64,000 bases of DNA from Chryseobacterium cupriresistens (GCF_046614675.1 NZ_JBKKJT010000007.1:103598-167597), one strand, 5' to 3'. Shown: positions 9,278 through 18,231, counted from the first letter of the stretch. Numbers and translations are program-made. Notes: generated by a model not told the origin, from the letters alone.

Positions 9278-10184
9278 TTATATAGATAGAAAATATTCAT
9301 CGTTAAGAAAACTTACTAAAGTTCAGTCTTTAGCGAGATTTTCTATTAGAAAGTTTTCAAATTTTGTCTTTCCGATATATCTTAAAAACACTAAAAAAGA
9401 AATAGTACTACCCGAACAATCGTCGGAAAATATTATTGTATCATTGACAACATTCCCGGGAAGGATATCCAAATTATGGATGGTTATAGAATGTATGCTA
9501 CGACAAAGCCTGCTTCCAAATAAAATTGTATTGTATTTGGCAAAAGATCAGTTTCCGAATGAATTAAAAGATATACCGGATAATTTGATGGGGTACTATA
9601 AAAAGAATCAACTGGAAATAAAATTTGTAGACGAAGATCTCAGGTCTCATAAAAAATATTACTACGCCTTTAAAGAATATCAAAATGACGTTATCATAAC
9701 AATAGATGATGATATCTTTTATCCATCAAATATCATTAAAGATTTAATGGATTTACATGAAAAATTTCCTGATACAATCTGTTGTCACAGAGCACATAAA
9801 ATTGTGAGAAATGATGATGATACAATAAGCAGATATTCTAAGTGGAAAAAGGTTTTTGGAAATTTTGGACCGACATTTGATCTATTTCACACAAGTGGGG
9901 GAGGAACTTTGTATAAGACTAATTTTTTTAGTGAAGAAGTTTTAAACAAAGAGGCTTTTGTCAGCTTATGTTTTATGGCGGATGATGTCTGGCTGAATAT
10001 GATGGCTCAGTTGAATAAGACAAAGACTGTGAAATCCAATTATTTTTCAAACCTGATTCCCATTGAAAATAAAAATTCAATTTTTAAACTAAGCCAGGAA
10101 AACGTTGCCGATGGAGGTAATGATAAGCAGTTACAGAATCTGATTCAAAATTATAATATTAATAATTATGAAATATTTAAGTGA
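9267..10184 (+). CDS. GT-A fold glycosyltransferase, acidic-motif type
   Basis: 305 residues. The central part has IIVSLTTFPGRISKLWMVIE followed by QSLLPNKIVLYLA and, near residues 147-153, the metal-binding run IITIDDDIFYP; further on MADDVWLN. This pattern belongs to a group of GT-A enzymes common in Bacteroidota and Proteobacteria surface-polysaccharide loci, annotated only as glycosyltransferase. No membrane segment is seen. It overlaps the polymerase gene by 11 bases and the next gene by 17, an unusually long overlap that argues both starts are right or that the next protein starts slightly later. The sugar specificity is unknown. Confidence 0.78.
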   Translation: MLIDYIDRKYSSLRKLTKVQSLARFSIRKFSNFVFPIYLKNTKKEIVLPEQSSENIIVSLTTFPGRISKLWMVIECMLRQSLLPNKIVLYLAKDQFPNELKDIPDNLMGYYKKNQLEIKFVDEDLRSHKKYYYAFKEYQNDVIITIDDDIFYPSNIIKDLMDLHEKFPDTICCHRAHKIVRNDDDTISRYSKWKKVFGNFGPTFDLFHTSGGGTLYKTNFFSEEVLNKEAFVSLCFMADDVWLNMMAQLNKTKTVKSNYFSNLIPIENKNSIFKLSQENVADGGNDKQLQNLIQNYNINNYEIFK

Positions 10185-11268
10185 TTTTATAAAGATTAGT
10201 GCGGTACTACTGTTTAGCTTTTCGTATGCTCAGCAAAACAGAGTAAGCAGGTATAATGCAGATATGCAGGCATCCAAAAGCTATGGTTTGCAAAAAATGG
10301 AATTGTCGTCGGTAAGTAAAAATACTTACGATTTCATGGCATTAGGATATTTTATCAATGCCAATAACAATATGTATCTTAAAACAAAAGATAAGAAATA
10401 TATTGATACTAATATTTCTGTCATAAAACCAATCCTGATTGACACCAATTCAAAGACATCTTACCAAAAAAATGGCTGGGTGATGAATGTGGGAAAAGGT
10501 AATCAGAATGCAAAAGTGAACGGACAGGAGCATTTAATTTCAGAAGGATATTTTTTCAGATACATTGGCGAATTTTTGGATATTTTAGCTAAGAATAAAC
10601 TGTATACAAATTATCAGCCGGCGATAGAAAGTGGTTTAAAATACTCTTTCGATAAATGGAAAGCCAGAAGTTTTAGCCAGTATGGAGATTATTCTTTATT
10701 GTTTCATCAGAGGCTTCATACCGGAGCAAACTGGGCAGTTGTTGCACTATATCTGATGAAATATGACGAATCTAATAAAAACTCATATTCCGTGTTTGTA
10801 AATCAGTTTGATCAGCAGCTGAAAAAAGCACTGATCTTAAACAAAAGCACAGGTAGCGTTTTGTATTATACATGGAACAGTACGTATCCGGATGCTTTTT
10901 GTAAGGCTTTACAGAAAATTAAGAATTATAAGCCCGTTATACAGGATGTATCACATGGAAATCATGTCGTATTATATTTAATAAAGGCAAAAGAATTGGG
11001 AAATGCCAATTGGACCGACTTTAATTTCAGTTACCTCTGCAATACCCTGAAGCTTAAGATTCTTAAAGGAGACAGTATTGCTGATAATGTAGACGGTACT
11101 ACAAATCCAAGTGTACAAAATACAGGATGGAAAATATCGGATGGCTGGATGAAACTTATCTATTTTGATACAAGTTTATATCCTTTGGTCGAGAAAAACC
11201 TTACAAATTATAGTAATAAAATTAACAATTCCTCTTTAGAGCTGCAGTTTAATTCAATTTATCCATAA
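10168..11268 (+). CDS. Secreted protein of the capsule operon, possibly an alpha-toroid polysaccharide lyase
   Basis: 366 residues. The N-terminus is a signal peptide (IKISAVLLFSFSYAQ, cut after about residue 22), so it acts in the periplasm or beyond. The mature part is helix-rich with repeated aromatic-aromatic patterns (YSLLFHQRLHTGANWAVV; DVSHGNHVVLYLIKAKELG; SDGWMKLIYFD). His, Asn and Gly clusters of this kind line the cleft of alpha/alpha-toroid lyases and hydrolases. I do not recognise a named family. A lyase that trims or releases the polymer is a reasonable reading, as such enzymes sit in alginate and capsule operons, but the catalytic residues are not proved. It overlaps the following glycosyltransferase by one base (TAATG). 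Confidence 0.6.
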   Translation: MKYLSDFIKISAVLLFSFSYAQQNRVSRYNADMQASKSYGLQKMELSSVSKNTYDFMALGYFINANNNMYLKTKDKKYIDTNISVIKPILIDTNSKTSYQKNGWVMNVGKGNQNAKVNGQEHLISEGYFFRYIGEFLDILAKNKLYTNYQPAIESGLKYSFDKWKARSFSQYGDYSLLFHQRLHTGANWAVVALYLMKYDESNKNSYSVFVNQFDQQLKKALILNKSTGSVLYYTWNSTYPDAFCKALQKIKNYKPVIQDVSHGNHVVLYLIKAKELGNANWTDFNFSYLCNTLKLKILKGDSIADNVDGTTNPSVQNTGWKISDGWMKLIYFDTSLYPLVEKNLTNYSNKINNSSLELQFNSIYP

Positions 11269-12401
11269 TGATACTTCACATTACAAACGATTACTCAGGA
11301 TCCACAGTTTATAAAAATTTAGTGAGGGAGCTGGATAGTAACGGGGTGGAGCAGATTGTATACAATCCATTTCGGGAGGCTTCCAGAATAGGAAAAAATA
11401 AAATAAATTTTAAAAATAACCGCTCTCAGATTATCTACAGCCATATTTTATCAAAATATGCAGATCGGGTTTTGTATAAGAGAAAAATTAAAAAAATTGT
11501 ACGGGACATTGAAGCAAAAATAGATCTCAAGACTGTCAAATTTATTCATGCTCACACATGGTACAGCGATGGCGGAGCGGCCTATGAACTTCATAAAAAA
11601 TATAATATTCCCTACATAGTAGCAGTGCGTAATACTGATCTTAATGTGTTTTTGAAATATTTTCTGCACGAAAGAGGCTACGGAAAAAAAATTCTTCAGA
11701 ATGCGAATAAGATCATAACCATTTCGGCAGTCTATAAAAAAAGAATGCTTGAAGATTCAAGACTGTCTCATATCCTGGAGAATGTACAGCAAAAACTCAC
11801 AGTGGTCCCAAATGGTGTAGATCCTTACTGGATCGAATCAAAGGTGATGAAAAGGAATGTTGTTAAGAATGAAAAAAGCATTCAGTTGCTTTATATAGGG
11901 AAATTTAATAAGGGAAAAAATGTCTTTAACCTTATTAATGCTGTTAAGAATTATAATCACAAGGTTCAGAATAAGATAAAATTAACACTGATTGGAGGAG
12001 GAGGAAATGACGAGAAAAGAATCCTTGATTCTATTAAAAACGACCCTTCCTTTGAGTTTGTAGGAAAAGTTGAGAGTCTGCCTGTTTTAAAATCCTACTA
12101 CGAACGAAGTGATTTCTTTACAATGCCTTCCAAAGCAGAAACCTTTGGCCTGGTGTATATAGAAGCCCTTCTGCAGGGTTTACCGGTGATGTACACACAA
12201 AATGAAGGGATCGACGGTTTTTATGATGATTCTATTGGGGAAAAAGTGGAAGACATTTCTGTTTCTGCGATCGAACGGGCGCTTGAACGTTTAATCCAAA
12301 AACAAGATCATTATAGTTTTGATATGGAGCAATTGTTAGAAAATCATGACTGGAAGAGAATAGCTGAAGTATACCAACAATTATATACAGAAAAAAAATA
12401 A
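11268..12401 (+). CDS. Family 4 glycosyltransferase
   Basis: 377 residues. A GT-B fold retaining transferase. Seen: the N-terminal acceptor domain with IHAHTWYSDGGAAYELH, the linker with VPNGVDPYWI, then the donor-binding domain with LLYIGKFNKGKN and the conserved PSKAETFGLVYIEALLQGLPV (residues about 285-305), which holds the two glutamates of the E-x7-E motif. Soluble, likely attached to the inner face of the inner membrane. It starts on the last base of the previous stop codon and ends on the first base of the next gene. Base composition is closer to the genome average than in the wzx to glycosyltransferase block. Confidence 0.92.
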   Translation: MILHITNDYSGSTVYKNLVRELDSNGVEQIVYNPFREASRIGKNKINFKNNRSQIIYSHILSKYADRVLYKRKIKKIVRDIEAKIDLKTVKFIHAHTWYSDGGAAYELHKKYNIPYIVAVRNTDLNVFLKYFLHERGYGKKILQNANKIITISAVYKKRMLEDSRLSHILENVQQKLTVVPNGVDPYWIESKVMKRNVVKNEKSIQLLYIGKFNKGKNVFNLINAVKNYNHKVQNKIKLTLIGGGGNDEKRILDSIKNDPSFEFVGKVESLPVLKSYYERSDFFTMPSKAETFGLVYIEALLQGLPVMYTQNEGIDGFYDDSIGEKVEDISVSAIERALERLIQKQDHYSFDMEQLLENHDWKRIAEVYQQLYTEKK

Positions 12402-13588
12402 TGAACATATTATACATCCACCAATATTTCGTAACTCCTCAGGAACCCGGAGGAACAAGATCGTATTGGCTAGCACAAGAACTTATTAAAAACGGGCATA
12501 AAGTTACTATGCTCACCTCATCATCGAAATTTTCAGAGGATATTAAAGTGGTAAACATTGATGGTATTGAAGTCGTTTATATAAAAGAAGACTATGACCA
12601 GAATATGAGTGTTTCCAGAAGATTAAAGGCTTTCCTGAAATTTATGTACAAATCATCTGTAGTAGGATGGAAACAGAAAGATATTGATTTGGTGATTGCT
12701 ACATCTACTCCTCTTACAATAGGTATTCCGGCACTTATATTAAAGTGGTTTAAAAAGAAACCTTTTGTTTTTGAAGTAAGGGATCTCTGGCCTGAGGTGC
12801 CTATACAAATGGGAGCCATAAAAAACAGCTGGACAATTAAAACAACTCGTCTGCTGGAAAAAACGATTTATAAAAACGCTTCCCGTGTTATTGCACTTTC
12901 TCCCGGTATGCAGGATGGAGTCGTAAAATATATTCCAAAAGAAAAAACATCAATGATTCCTAATATGGCTAAAATGGACGAATTCTGGCCTAGGGGAAAA
13001 AACGATCAACTGATGGAAAAGCTTGGTTTAAAAAAAGATTCCTTCAAAATAGTTCATTTTGGGTCTCTGGGATTGGCAAATGGAGCTCATTCAATTATTG
13101 AATCTGCCAAGTTATTAAAAGATAGAGAAGATATAGAATTTTTGTTTGTAGGAGGTGGTTCTACCGAACAGGATTTGGTAGATGAAGTAGAGAAAAACAA
13201 CCTTAAAAATGTGAAGTTTCTCGGAAAGTTCCCTATGACAGACGTATCTGAGATTGTTAATTTTTCCGATGTTTCTATGATTTCCTTTCTGGATATTCCG
13301 ATTTTGTATACCAACTCTCCCAACAAACTTTTCGATTCATTGTCTGCAGGAAAACCGATTATTGTAAACTCCGCCGGATGGACGAAAGATATAGCTGAAA
13401 AATACCATTGCGGATATTATGTAAACCCCAACCGTCCGGAAGAACTTGTAGAAAAAGTACTCTATTTGAAGGACAATCCTGAGGTGGTAAATAGCATGGG
13501 ACAAAATTCAAGAAAATTGGCTGAAACAGTTTATGACAAGTCCATTCTTTGTAAAAAATTTGTTGAAGTTATCGAACAAACAGGATAA
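12401..13588 (+). CDS. Family 4 glycosyltransferase, WbuB-like
   Basis: 395 residues. GT-B fold. It starts MNILYIHQYFVTPQEPGGTR, which resembles WbuB-type transferases (N-acetyl-L-fucosamine transferase family) in O-antigen clusters; also RDLWPEVPIQMGAI, ALSPGMQDGV, IVHFGSLGLANGAH and SPNKLFDSLSAGKPIIV near residues 305-322. It probably acts early in repeat-unit assembly, but the donor sugar is an inference from resemblance. It is the last gene of the polysaccharide operon: the next 200 bases hold no gene and then comes a tRNA with its own promoter. No hairpin terminator was found directly after the stop codon. Confidence 0.9.
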   Translation: MNILYIHQYFVTPQEPGGTRSYWLAQELIKNGHKVTMLTSSSKFSEDIKVVNIDGIEVVYIKEDYDQNMSVSRRLKAFLKFMYKSSVVGWKQKDIDLVIATSTPLTIGIPALILKWFKKKPFVFEVRDLWPEVPIQMGAIKNSWTIKTTRLLEKTIYKNASRVIALSPGMQDGVVKYIPKEKTSMIPNMAKMDEFWPRGKNDQLMEKLGLKKDSFKIVHFGSLGLANGAHSIIESAKLLKDREDIEFLFVGGGSTEQDLVDEVEKNNLKNVKFLGKFPMTDVSEIVNFSDVSMISFLDIPILYTNSPNKLFDSLSAGKPIIVNSAGWTKDIAEKYHCGYYVNPNRPEELVEKVLYLKDNPEVVNSMGQNSRKLAETVYDKSILCKKFVEVIEQTG

Positions 13589-13794
13589 GCCCGGTAGTTA
13601 AATAGTACAGGGAATTTATCATCTTAGAATTTAAAGTAACAGGAGTGTTGATTTTGTGTGTGTTTATAATCTATTTTCTTAAATTTTCTAAGTGAAATTT
13701 AAAATAAAGGTGTCTAATAGCAGTTATATCTTTAATTTTTATATTTGAAAATGTGTATTTTACAGATTGCTTTGAAAGAAAAGAAATAGGTTTC
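13589..13794. other. Intergenic stretch after the polysaccharide operon
   Basis: AT-rich sequence with stops in all frames and no convincing hairpin terminator, coding region or repeat. Together with the tRNA promoter it separates the capsule operon from tRNA-Asp. Confidence 0.6.
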
Positions 13795-13825
13795 TTTGGA
13801 AAAGTTAAAAAAAGCTATATATTTG
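13795..13825 (+). promoter_or_regulatory. Promoter of tRNA-Asp (Bacteroidota sigma-A type)
   Basis: TTTG at 13795-13798, a 19-base spacer, then TATATTTG at 13818-13825. This matches the TTTG/TAnnTTTG Bacteroidota consensus exactly. Transcription would begin near 13831, about 25 bases before the tRNA. Confidence 0.8.
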
Positions 13826-13855
13826 CACCAGTTAAAAGCAAATGCTACTTTAATT

Positions 13856-13929
13856 GATCCGGTAGTTCAGCTGGTTAGAATGCCGCCCTGTCACGGCGGA
13901 GGTCGCGGGTTCGAGTCCCGTCCGGATCG
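13856..13929 (+). tRNA. tRNA-Asp (GTC)
   Basis: A 74-base cloverleaf without encoded CCA. The acceptor stem pairs GATCCGG (13856-13862) with CCGGATC (13922-13928), with discriminator G13929. The D-arm is TAGTTCAGCTGGTTAGAA. The anticodon stem CCGCC/GGCGG surrounds the loop CTGTCAC with anticodon GTC at 13890-13892. The T-arm is GCGGGTTCGAGTCCCGT. The G discriminator and the arm sequences agree with bacterial tRNA-Asp. Confidence 0.97.
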
Positions 13930-13932
13930 CAA

Positions 13933-13963
13933 AAAAAGTCTTCTAGAAATAGAAGGCTTTTTT
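13933..13963 (+). terminator. Terminator after tRNA-Asp
   Basis: Hairpin AAAGTCTTCT / AGAAGGCTTT (one G-T pair) with loop AGAAAT, running into a T-rich end, starting four bases after the tRNA. Confidence 0.82.
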
Positions 13964-13966
13964 ATT

Positions 13967-14361
13967 TTCCCCCCTTCCATTTACTATTCAATTTCATTCC
14001 TGTAAAAGTGATAATTTATCATTGACAGAATTCTCGTCTGGAAATTCGGGAATAGAAAAGTAAATAAAGTTCAGTTTTACATACTGTTGCTGATTGCTTT
14101 TTTATGTATTGTGAGATTTATACTGAATTTTTTAATGTAAACTGATCTTGGTGTAAAACTATTTTCAAAAAGAACTGGAAAGGAGAATAATGTTTATGTG
14201 AGACTCCCGGAATCCCTGTCTGGAACGCTAACCTTATAAAAATGAACTAACTATAACTCCTCATTTGCAATCCTTAAACCTCCGTTTTTTTACGGTATTT
14301 TTAAGAATATCTTTTATGATTCAAATTTAGGTCTGATATTTGTACTGGGTAGCCAAACTAA
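13967..14361. other. Non-coding stretch before the L,D-transpeptidase gene
   Basis: About 395 bases with no gene, tRNA or strong hairpin. A near-match to the -7 box (GATATTTG) lies at 14337-14344, just ahead of the next gene. Nothing else was recognised. Confidence 0.5.
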
Positions 14362-14376
14362 ATGGCCGATTTATTT

Positions 14377-15420
14377 ATGAAAAACATATCTGTGAAAAAA
14401 TCCTTTCTTTATGTCTGTTTATGCGCTTTTTTCTTGATTTCCTGTAAAAAGGAAATAGAAAAGATAAGTGATACTTTTAAAGATACTGTTGCTTCTTCGG
14501 AAGCTTCGGAGGTAGAAAAGGATTCCATAAAGAAAGATTCTGTTCCTGTAGTGAAAAAAGAATCTGTTCCGCCTGTTATGCAGGAGAATGGTTTCTATAA
14601 TGCCTTTGTTCTTCCGAAGGATAAAAAAATGCGTGATTCTGTGTATGCAGAATTCAGCAAGAAATACAGTGTAGAAGAGAGAACTGCTATTTTAGCTTTA
14701 AACAGGCTGGACTCTAAAAGTAAATGGAATGCCGATACTTTGGTTGTTCCTGCAAAAATAGATACAACAATGATGGCATATTCACCGTTTCCAATGCAGC
14801 TGGATGTATTAAGCGGAGTGAAAAAGTTTGTCATATTCTCATATCCTATACAGGCTTTTGCTGTATATTCCAATGGAAGTCTTGTAAAATGGGGCCCGAC
14901 AAGTATGGGTAAAAAAGCAGCCCAGACCACAAGAGGGCTTACTTTTGCCAACTGGAAAAAGAAACTTGCCATTTCTACGGTAAGTACTGAATGGAAACTT
15001 CCTTATAACTTTAATATTCACAATATCGGAGGAATTGGATGGCATGAATATACCCTTCCGGGATATCCTGCTTCCCACTCATGTCTCCGATTGCTGAGGA
15101 AAGATGCCCAATGGCTGTATTCTTATGCAGATACCTGGATTCTGAATCCCGGCGGTGCTACAACAAAAGCCAAAGGAACAGCGGTAATGGTATTCGGAGA
15201 TTACAAATGGGGAGGAAGAAAACCATGGAGAAATCTTTTGGACGATCCTAATGCCAACAATATTTCCGTTGAAGAATTGACGAAGCTTTTAGAGCCGGAC
15301 GTTCCAAAAATGCTTAAAGAACAAAGCAACAGAGAAAAAGTGGTGGATTCTATCAAAGCAGCAAAAGCAGCATCTGCACCTGTTCAGAATGAAAAGCCTG
15401 CAGAACCTTTATCTAATTGA
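14377..15420 (+). CDS. L,D-transpeptidase lipoprotein (YkuD fold)
   Basis: 347 residues from this start. An in-frame ATG at 14362 would add five residues ahead of the signal sequence; the one used here gives a clean lipoprotein signal (MKNISVKK, hydrophobic run, FLISC). The enzyme would form or exchange 3-3 cross-links or attach proteins in peptidoglycan. Seen: a Ser/Lys/Glu-rich tether (about 25-70), then a catalytic domain with GGIGWHEYTLPGYPASHSCLR holding the conserved His and the nucleophile Cys236 in SHSCLR. SHGC is more common than SHSC, but the Ser variant occurs in the family. Its 3' end overlaps the convergent downstream gene by 8 bases. A second, different L,D-transpeptidase lies at 62676. 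Confidence 0.88.
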   Translation: MKNISVKKSFLYVCLCAFFLISCKKEIEKISDTFKDTVASSEASEVEKDSIKKDSVPVVKKESVPPVMQENGFYNAFVLPKDKKMRDSVYAEFSKKYSVEERTAILALNRLDSKSKWNADTLVVPAKIDTTMMAYSPFPMQLDVLSGVKKFVIFSYPIQAFAVYSNGSLVKWGPTSMGKKAAQTTRGLTFANWKKKLAISTVSTEWKLPYNFNIHNIGGIGWHEYTLPGYPASHSCLRLLRKDAQWLYSYADTWILNPGGATTKAKGTAVMVFGDYKWGGRKPWRNLLDDPNANNISVEELTKLLEPDVPKMLKEQSNREKVVDSIKAAKAASAPVQNEKPAEPLSN

Positions 15421-15940
15421 TTTTCTTTTCAAATTGCAAAGTAGATTCTTCAGCAAATTTTCTAAGTTTGATCATTTCCTCCTTACCTTTATGCTGCCCG
15501 AATCTTGCAGCAATATACGTAAGAAGAATAAACAATAACATGACAAAAGAAGCGCTCAGTGCCCATGGGTATTCGGCGCTTTTTATCTGTTTCTCCACGT
15601 AATACATCGTGAAGAATGTCATCCACAGAATAGAAAAAGAAAAGTAAAGAAACATAAAAAACGTCCACACTGCGGAGCTAGGGCCAAATACTCCGCGTAT
15701 TGCCGTATGCTCATCTTCCATTTCTACCCTTAAGGCAAGGCAGGGCTTCCAGTAATTATCATATTCTGTTTTTACCCAAATGGTAGCAACCTCCTTATTA
15801 ATATTTCCTGAAAATTCATCTTTATGCTCTTCCATATATTTTTTAAGATTTTCAGCATACTCTTCTTTGGTAAGATGAGTAAACATTTTAAATCTGGGTC
15901 TGGTTCTTATTCTGTCTAAGGTGCTTTCTTCAGTATTCAT
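15413..15940 (-). CDS. Hypothetical membrane protein with two transmembrane helices
   Basis: 175 residues. Seen: a charged N-terminal half with no recognised motif (RPRFKMFTHLTKEEYAENLKKY), a hydrophobic segment around residues 91-112 (VWTFFMFLYFSFSILWMTFF), a short loop, a second segment about 126-146 (WALSASFVMLLFILLTYIAA), and a basic C-terminal tail. The helical hairpin suggests both ends are cytoplasmic. I do not recognise a family. It sits 3 bases downstream of the retropepsin gene on the same strand and is likely cotranscribed with it. Confidence 0.75.
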   Translation of the reverse strand: MNTEESTLDRIRTRPRFKMFTHLTKEEYAENLKKYMEEHKDEFSGNINKEVATIWVKTEYDNYWKPCLALRVEMEDEHTAIRGVFGPSSAVWTFFMFLYFSFSILWMTFFTMYYVEKQIKSAEYPWALSASFVMLLFILLTYIAARFGQHKGKEEMIKLRKFAEESTLQFEKKIN

Positions 15941-15943
15941 ATT

Positions 15944-17263
15944 TTATTCTTGATAAGGAATTGGGTCTTCAAGCATGAAGCGGAATGTAAGTTCTTCGTT
16001 TTTCCTTTGAATGATCATGGTAATATTTCTGCCCTCGCTGGACTTCATAAGTTCCATGATCTTTTCGAGAGTCATGTCTGCAGTTCGTTCTCCGTTAATG
16101 CTCAGAACTTTGTCATCTTTTTTAAGGCCTGCTTCATAGGCTGGAGAGTCTTTTCTTACTCCTGCAATGGAGAATATAGGTTTCAGACTGAATTTATACC
16201 GAAAAGCTTCTTTATAAACTTCATTTACTACTTTAGCTGATTTTTGAGTTTCAATATTTATTCTATCCTGCTGCCATTCCAATCCGTCTTGTCTGAAATC
16301 CAGTCCGCTCATATTAAAATGAAAAGGATCGTCAAAGTTTCTGTTCTTCTTAAGATATAACTTTTGATTGGGATAATCAAAAACTACAGTAAATCTACGC
16401 ATAATTTCACTTCCTATGGAACCTTTTCTGTTTTCTACCAAATTAACATGCTGGATAGAAAATTCATCCGGCATAGCAGTAAGTGGCTTTTCAAATTTAA
16501 AATTTCCGAGGTAAAAATTATGAATTCTGCTTCTTTTGCCATAGATATCTCCGTTGAAACCGCGGCCAAGGAAATCATCAATATTGGGTCTGTTGTAAAC
16601 GAAATTTTTAATAAGAGCAGGGAAGAGCCAGATCGCATCACTGTTTCCAAGGTCAATCAGTAATTTTGAATCTTTCTTTTCATTGGTCATTTCTACATCG
16701 GCATGCAAATAAGGCTTATTCTTTTCAATGGTAATGGGAAACTCTTCAAACCGTCTGATTTTCTTTTCCAGGAGGGCAATATTTTCATAAACGGTTATTT
16801 TCTTTGATGTATAATCTATATAAATAGGATGGTCTTTAAAAAAATGATAGCCAATCACTCCATTTACAGGAATTCCTACATGAGGCGAAATATTAAACTC
16901 TTCATCAATAATAATGTAAAGAGACATAGAGGTATTGACAATAGCATCTCCTATTTTGCCAATATTGCGTTCCGATTTCAGGCCGTCAATACTTAAACTT
17001 CCTCCAAGACCTGAAAACTTTACTTTTTCTATATTGCTTAGCTTTACTTCCTTATTTTCCAGACTAAAAAGTATGGTTTCCGAAACTCCGGTATCCAGCA
17101 GGAAGGTAAGATCAGCACCATTAACATTGATAGGGATAAAGATAAGATTGTTGATAAACCGAAAAGGAATAACCGCTTTTTTAGTATTAATTAGTTCAAA
17201 AGTGTTCTGGGCACTTACAAAAATGCTAAGCAATAATCCCAGTAAAAACAATCTAAATTTCAT
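15944..17263 (-). CDS. Secreted retropepsin-like aspartic protease with C-terminal PDZ domain
   Basis: 439 residues. Seen: a signal peptide (MKFRLFLLGLLLSIFVSAQ), a clan AA aspartic protease half with LTFLLDTGVSETILF (Asp57), a second half with LLIDLGNSDAIWLF (Asp204, DLG in place of DTG), and a PDZ domain at about 345-430 (AYEAGLKKDDKVLSINGE). The two tandem Asp motifs may form one active site within a single chain, as in pepsin-like enzymes. Substrate unknown; cell location periplasm or surface. Together with the membrane-protein gene downstream it appears to form a two-gene unit. Confidence 0.85.
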   Translation of the reverse strand: MKFRLFLLGLLLSIFVSAQNTFELINTKKAVIPFRFINNLIFIPINVNGADLTFLLDTGVSETILFSLENKEVKLSNIEKVKFSGLGGSLSIDGLKSERNIGKIGDAIVNTSMSLYIIIDEEFNISPHVGIPVNGVIGYHFFKDHPIYIDYTSKKITVYENIALLEKKIRRFEEFPITIEKNKPYLHADVEMTNEKKDSKLLIDLGNSDAIWLFPALIKNFVYNRPNIDDFLGRGFNGDIYGKRSRIHNFYLGNFKFEKPLTAMPDEFSIQHVNLVENRKGSIGSEIMRRFTVVFDYPNQKLYLKKNRNFDDPFHFNMSGLDFRQDGLEWQQDRINIETQKSAKVVNEVYKEAFRYKFSLKPIFSIAGVRKDSPAYEAGLKKDDKVLSINGERTADMTLEKIMELMKSSEGRNITMIIQRKNEELTFRFMLEDPIPYQE

Positions 17264-17301
17264 TTACTGAATTTACTGAATTTATCTATATGATAATAAA
17301 A

Positions 17302-17326
17302 AAACATTCCAAAAGCTGGAATGTTT
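17302..17326 (-). terminator. Terminator after the esterase gene (minus strand)
   Basis: Stem AAACATTCC (17302-17310) / GGAATGTTT (17318-17326). Read on the minus strand it is followed by TTTTTATTATC, so it ends the esterase transcript. Confidence 0.75.
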
Positions 17327-17383
17327 ATATAAACTACAATAATGTAGGTTTTTTTGTTGAATTTATTTCAAAACAGTCTTTGT

Positions 17384-18022
17384 TTATTTTGAAAAAAAGT
17401 CCATCAAATCCATATAATTTTTCTGATTGACGCCATGTCCGCTCATATACTCTCTGAACGTAAAGTAACAGCTGAGATCATAAAGCAGATCTGCGGCTTT
17501 TCTTCCCCACTCAAGCGGTATCACAGCATCATCCGTACCATGAGAAATGAAGAAACGAAGTCCTTCCAGTTTCTTTTTATCTTTTACAATACCGTCCAGA
17601 ATTTTTTCTTCAGGATAGCTGCTCATACAGGCAACACGATTGAAAAGCTCAGGATGTTTTAAAGCCAGAGCGTAGCACAGTATTCCTCCCTGGCTGAAGC
17701 CGCAAAGGTGAGCTTTGCTTTCCGTAAGTCCATAGTGGTTAATAATCTTCAACATACTTTCCAGAACTGCATGTAAAGATTCATTGGCCTGAGGGACATC
17801 GATAAAATTTTCGGGATCATTAAAATTGATATCATACCATGAGTATCCTTCAAACTGAGTATCACGGGGAGCCCTGAAACTTACAATGATCCAGTCATTG
17901 GGAAGCGTTTCTCTAAAACTGAAAAGATCCTGCTCATTGCTGCCATAGCCATGAAGCATAAAAAGAATGGGAGTTTGGGAAGTAATATGTTCCGGCTCTC
18001 TTACTAAGTAATCTAAATTCAT
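17384..18022 (-). CDS. Alpha/beta hydrolase, phospholipase/carboxylesterase family
   Basis: 212 residues from the ATG at 18022. A longer reading from 18070 exists, but the TATCTTTG promoter box at 18027-18034 lies inside that extension, so the shorter start is chosen. The catalytic triad is visible: Ser110 in GFSQGG, Asp165 in HGTDDAVIP and His196 in SGHGV. The oxyanion region LHGYGSNEQDL and the compact size match the serine esterase family related to YpfH/carboxylesterase 2. Cytosolic, with no signal sequence. Substrate unknown; small acyl esters or lysophospholipids are usual. Monocistronic. Confidence 0.87.
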   Translation of the reverse strand: MNLDYLVREPEHITSQTPILFMLHGYGSNEQDLFSFRETLPNDWIIVSFRAPRDTQFEGYSWYDINFNDPENFIDVPQANESLHAVLESMLKIINHYGLTESKAHLCGFSQGGILCYALALKHPELFNRVACMSSYPEEKILDGIVKDKKKLEGLRFFISHGTDDAVIPLEWGRKAADLLYDLSCYFTFREYMSGHGVNQKNYMDLMDFFSK

Positions 18023-18026
18023 ACAG

Positions 18027-18034
18027 CAAAGATA
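18027..18034 (-). promoter_or_regulatory. -7 box of the esterase gene
   Basis: CAAAGATA on the plus strand, that is TATCTTTG on the minus strand. It ends 4 bases before the chosen ATG, so the mRNA would be leaderless or nearly so. The -33 element is weak. Confidence 0.55.
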
Positions 18035-18231
18035 ATTAAATACCTGCAAAATCTTAACTTTATTATTCATACAATGAACTTCTGCTGCACGATGATGTAT
18101 GTGTAATGATTAATTATCTGTGGTGTATTTTTGAATTTTTCGTGATTTTTTTATTTTTATTGATTTGATATTATTTGGAAATCTTTATTGGAAAATTTTC
18201 ATAAAAGTTATTTTTATATTAATAAAAAACT

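Noticed and set aside
13856..13929. tRNA-Asp as an integration site for a capsule island
   Set aside because: No integrase and no duplicated tRNA end were found in the flanks; the AT-rich centre is separated from the tRNA by genes of normal composition.
13796..14005. Open frame of 69 codons over tRNA-Asp
   Set aside because: It reads through the tRNA and its terminator; the product has no protein-like features.
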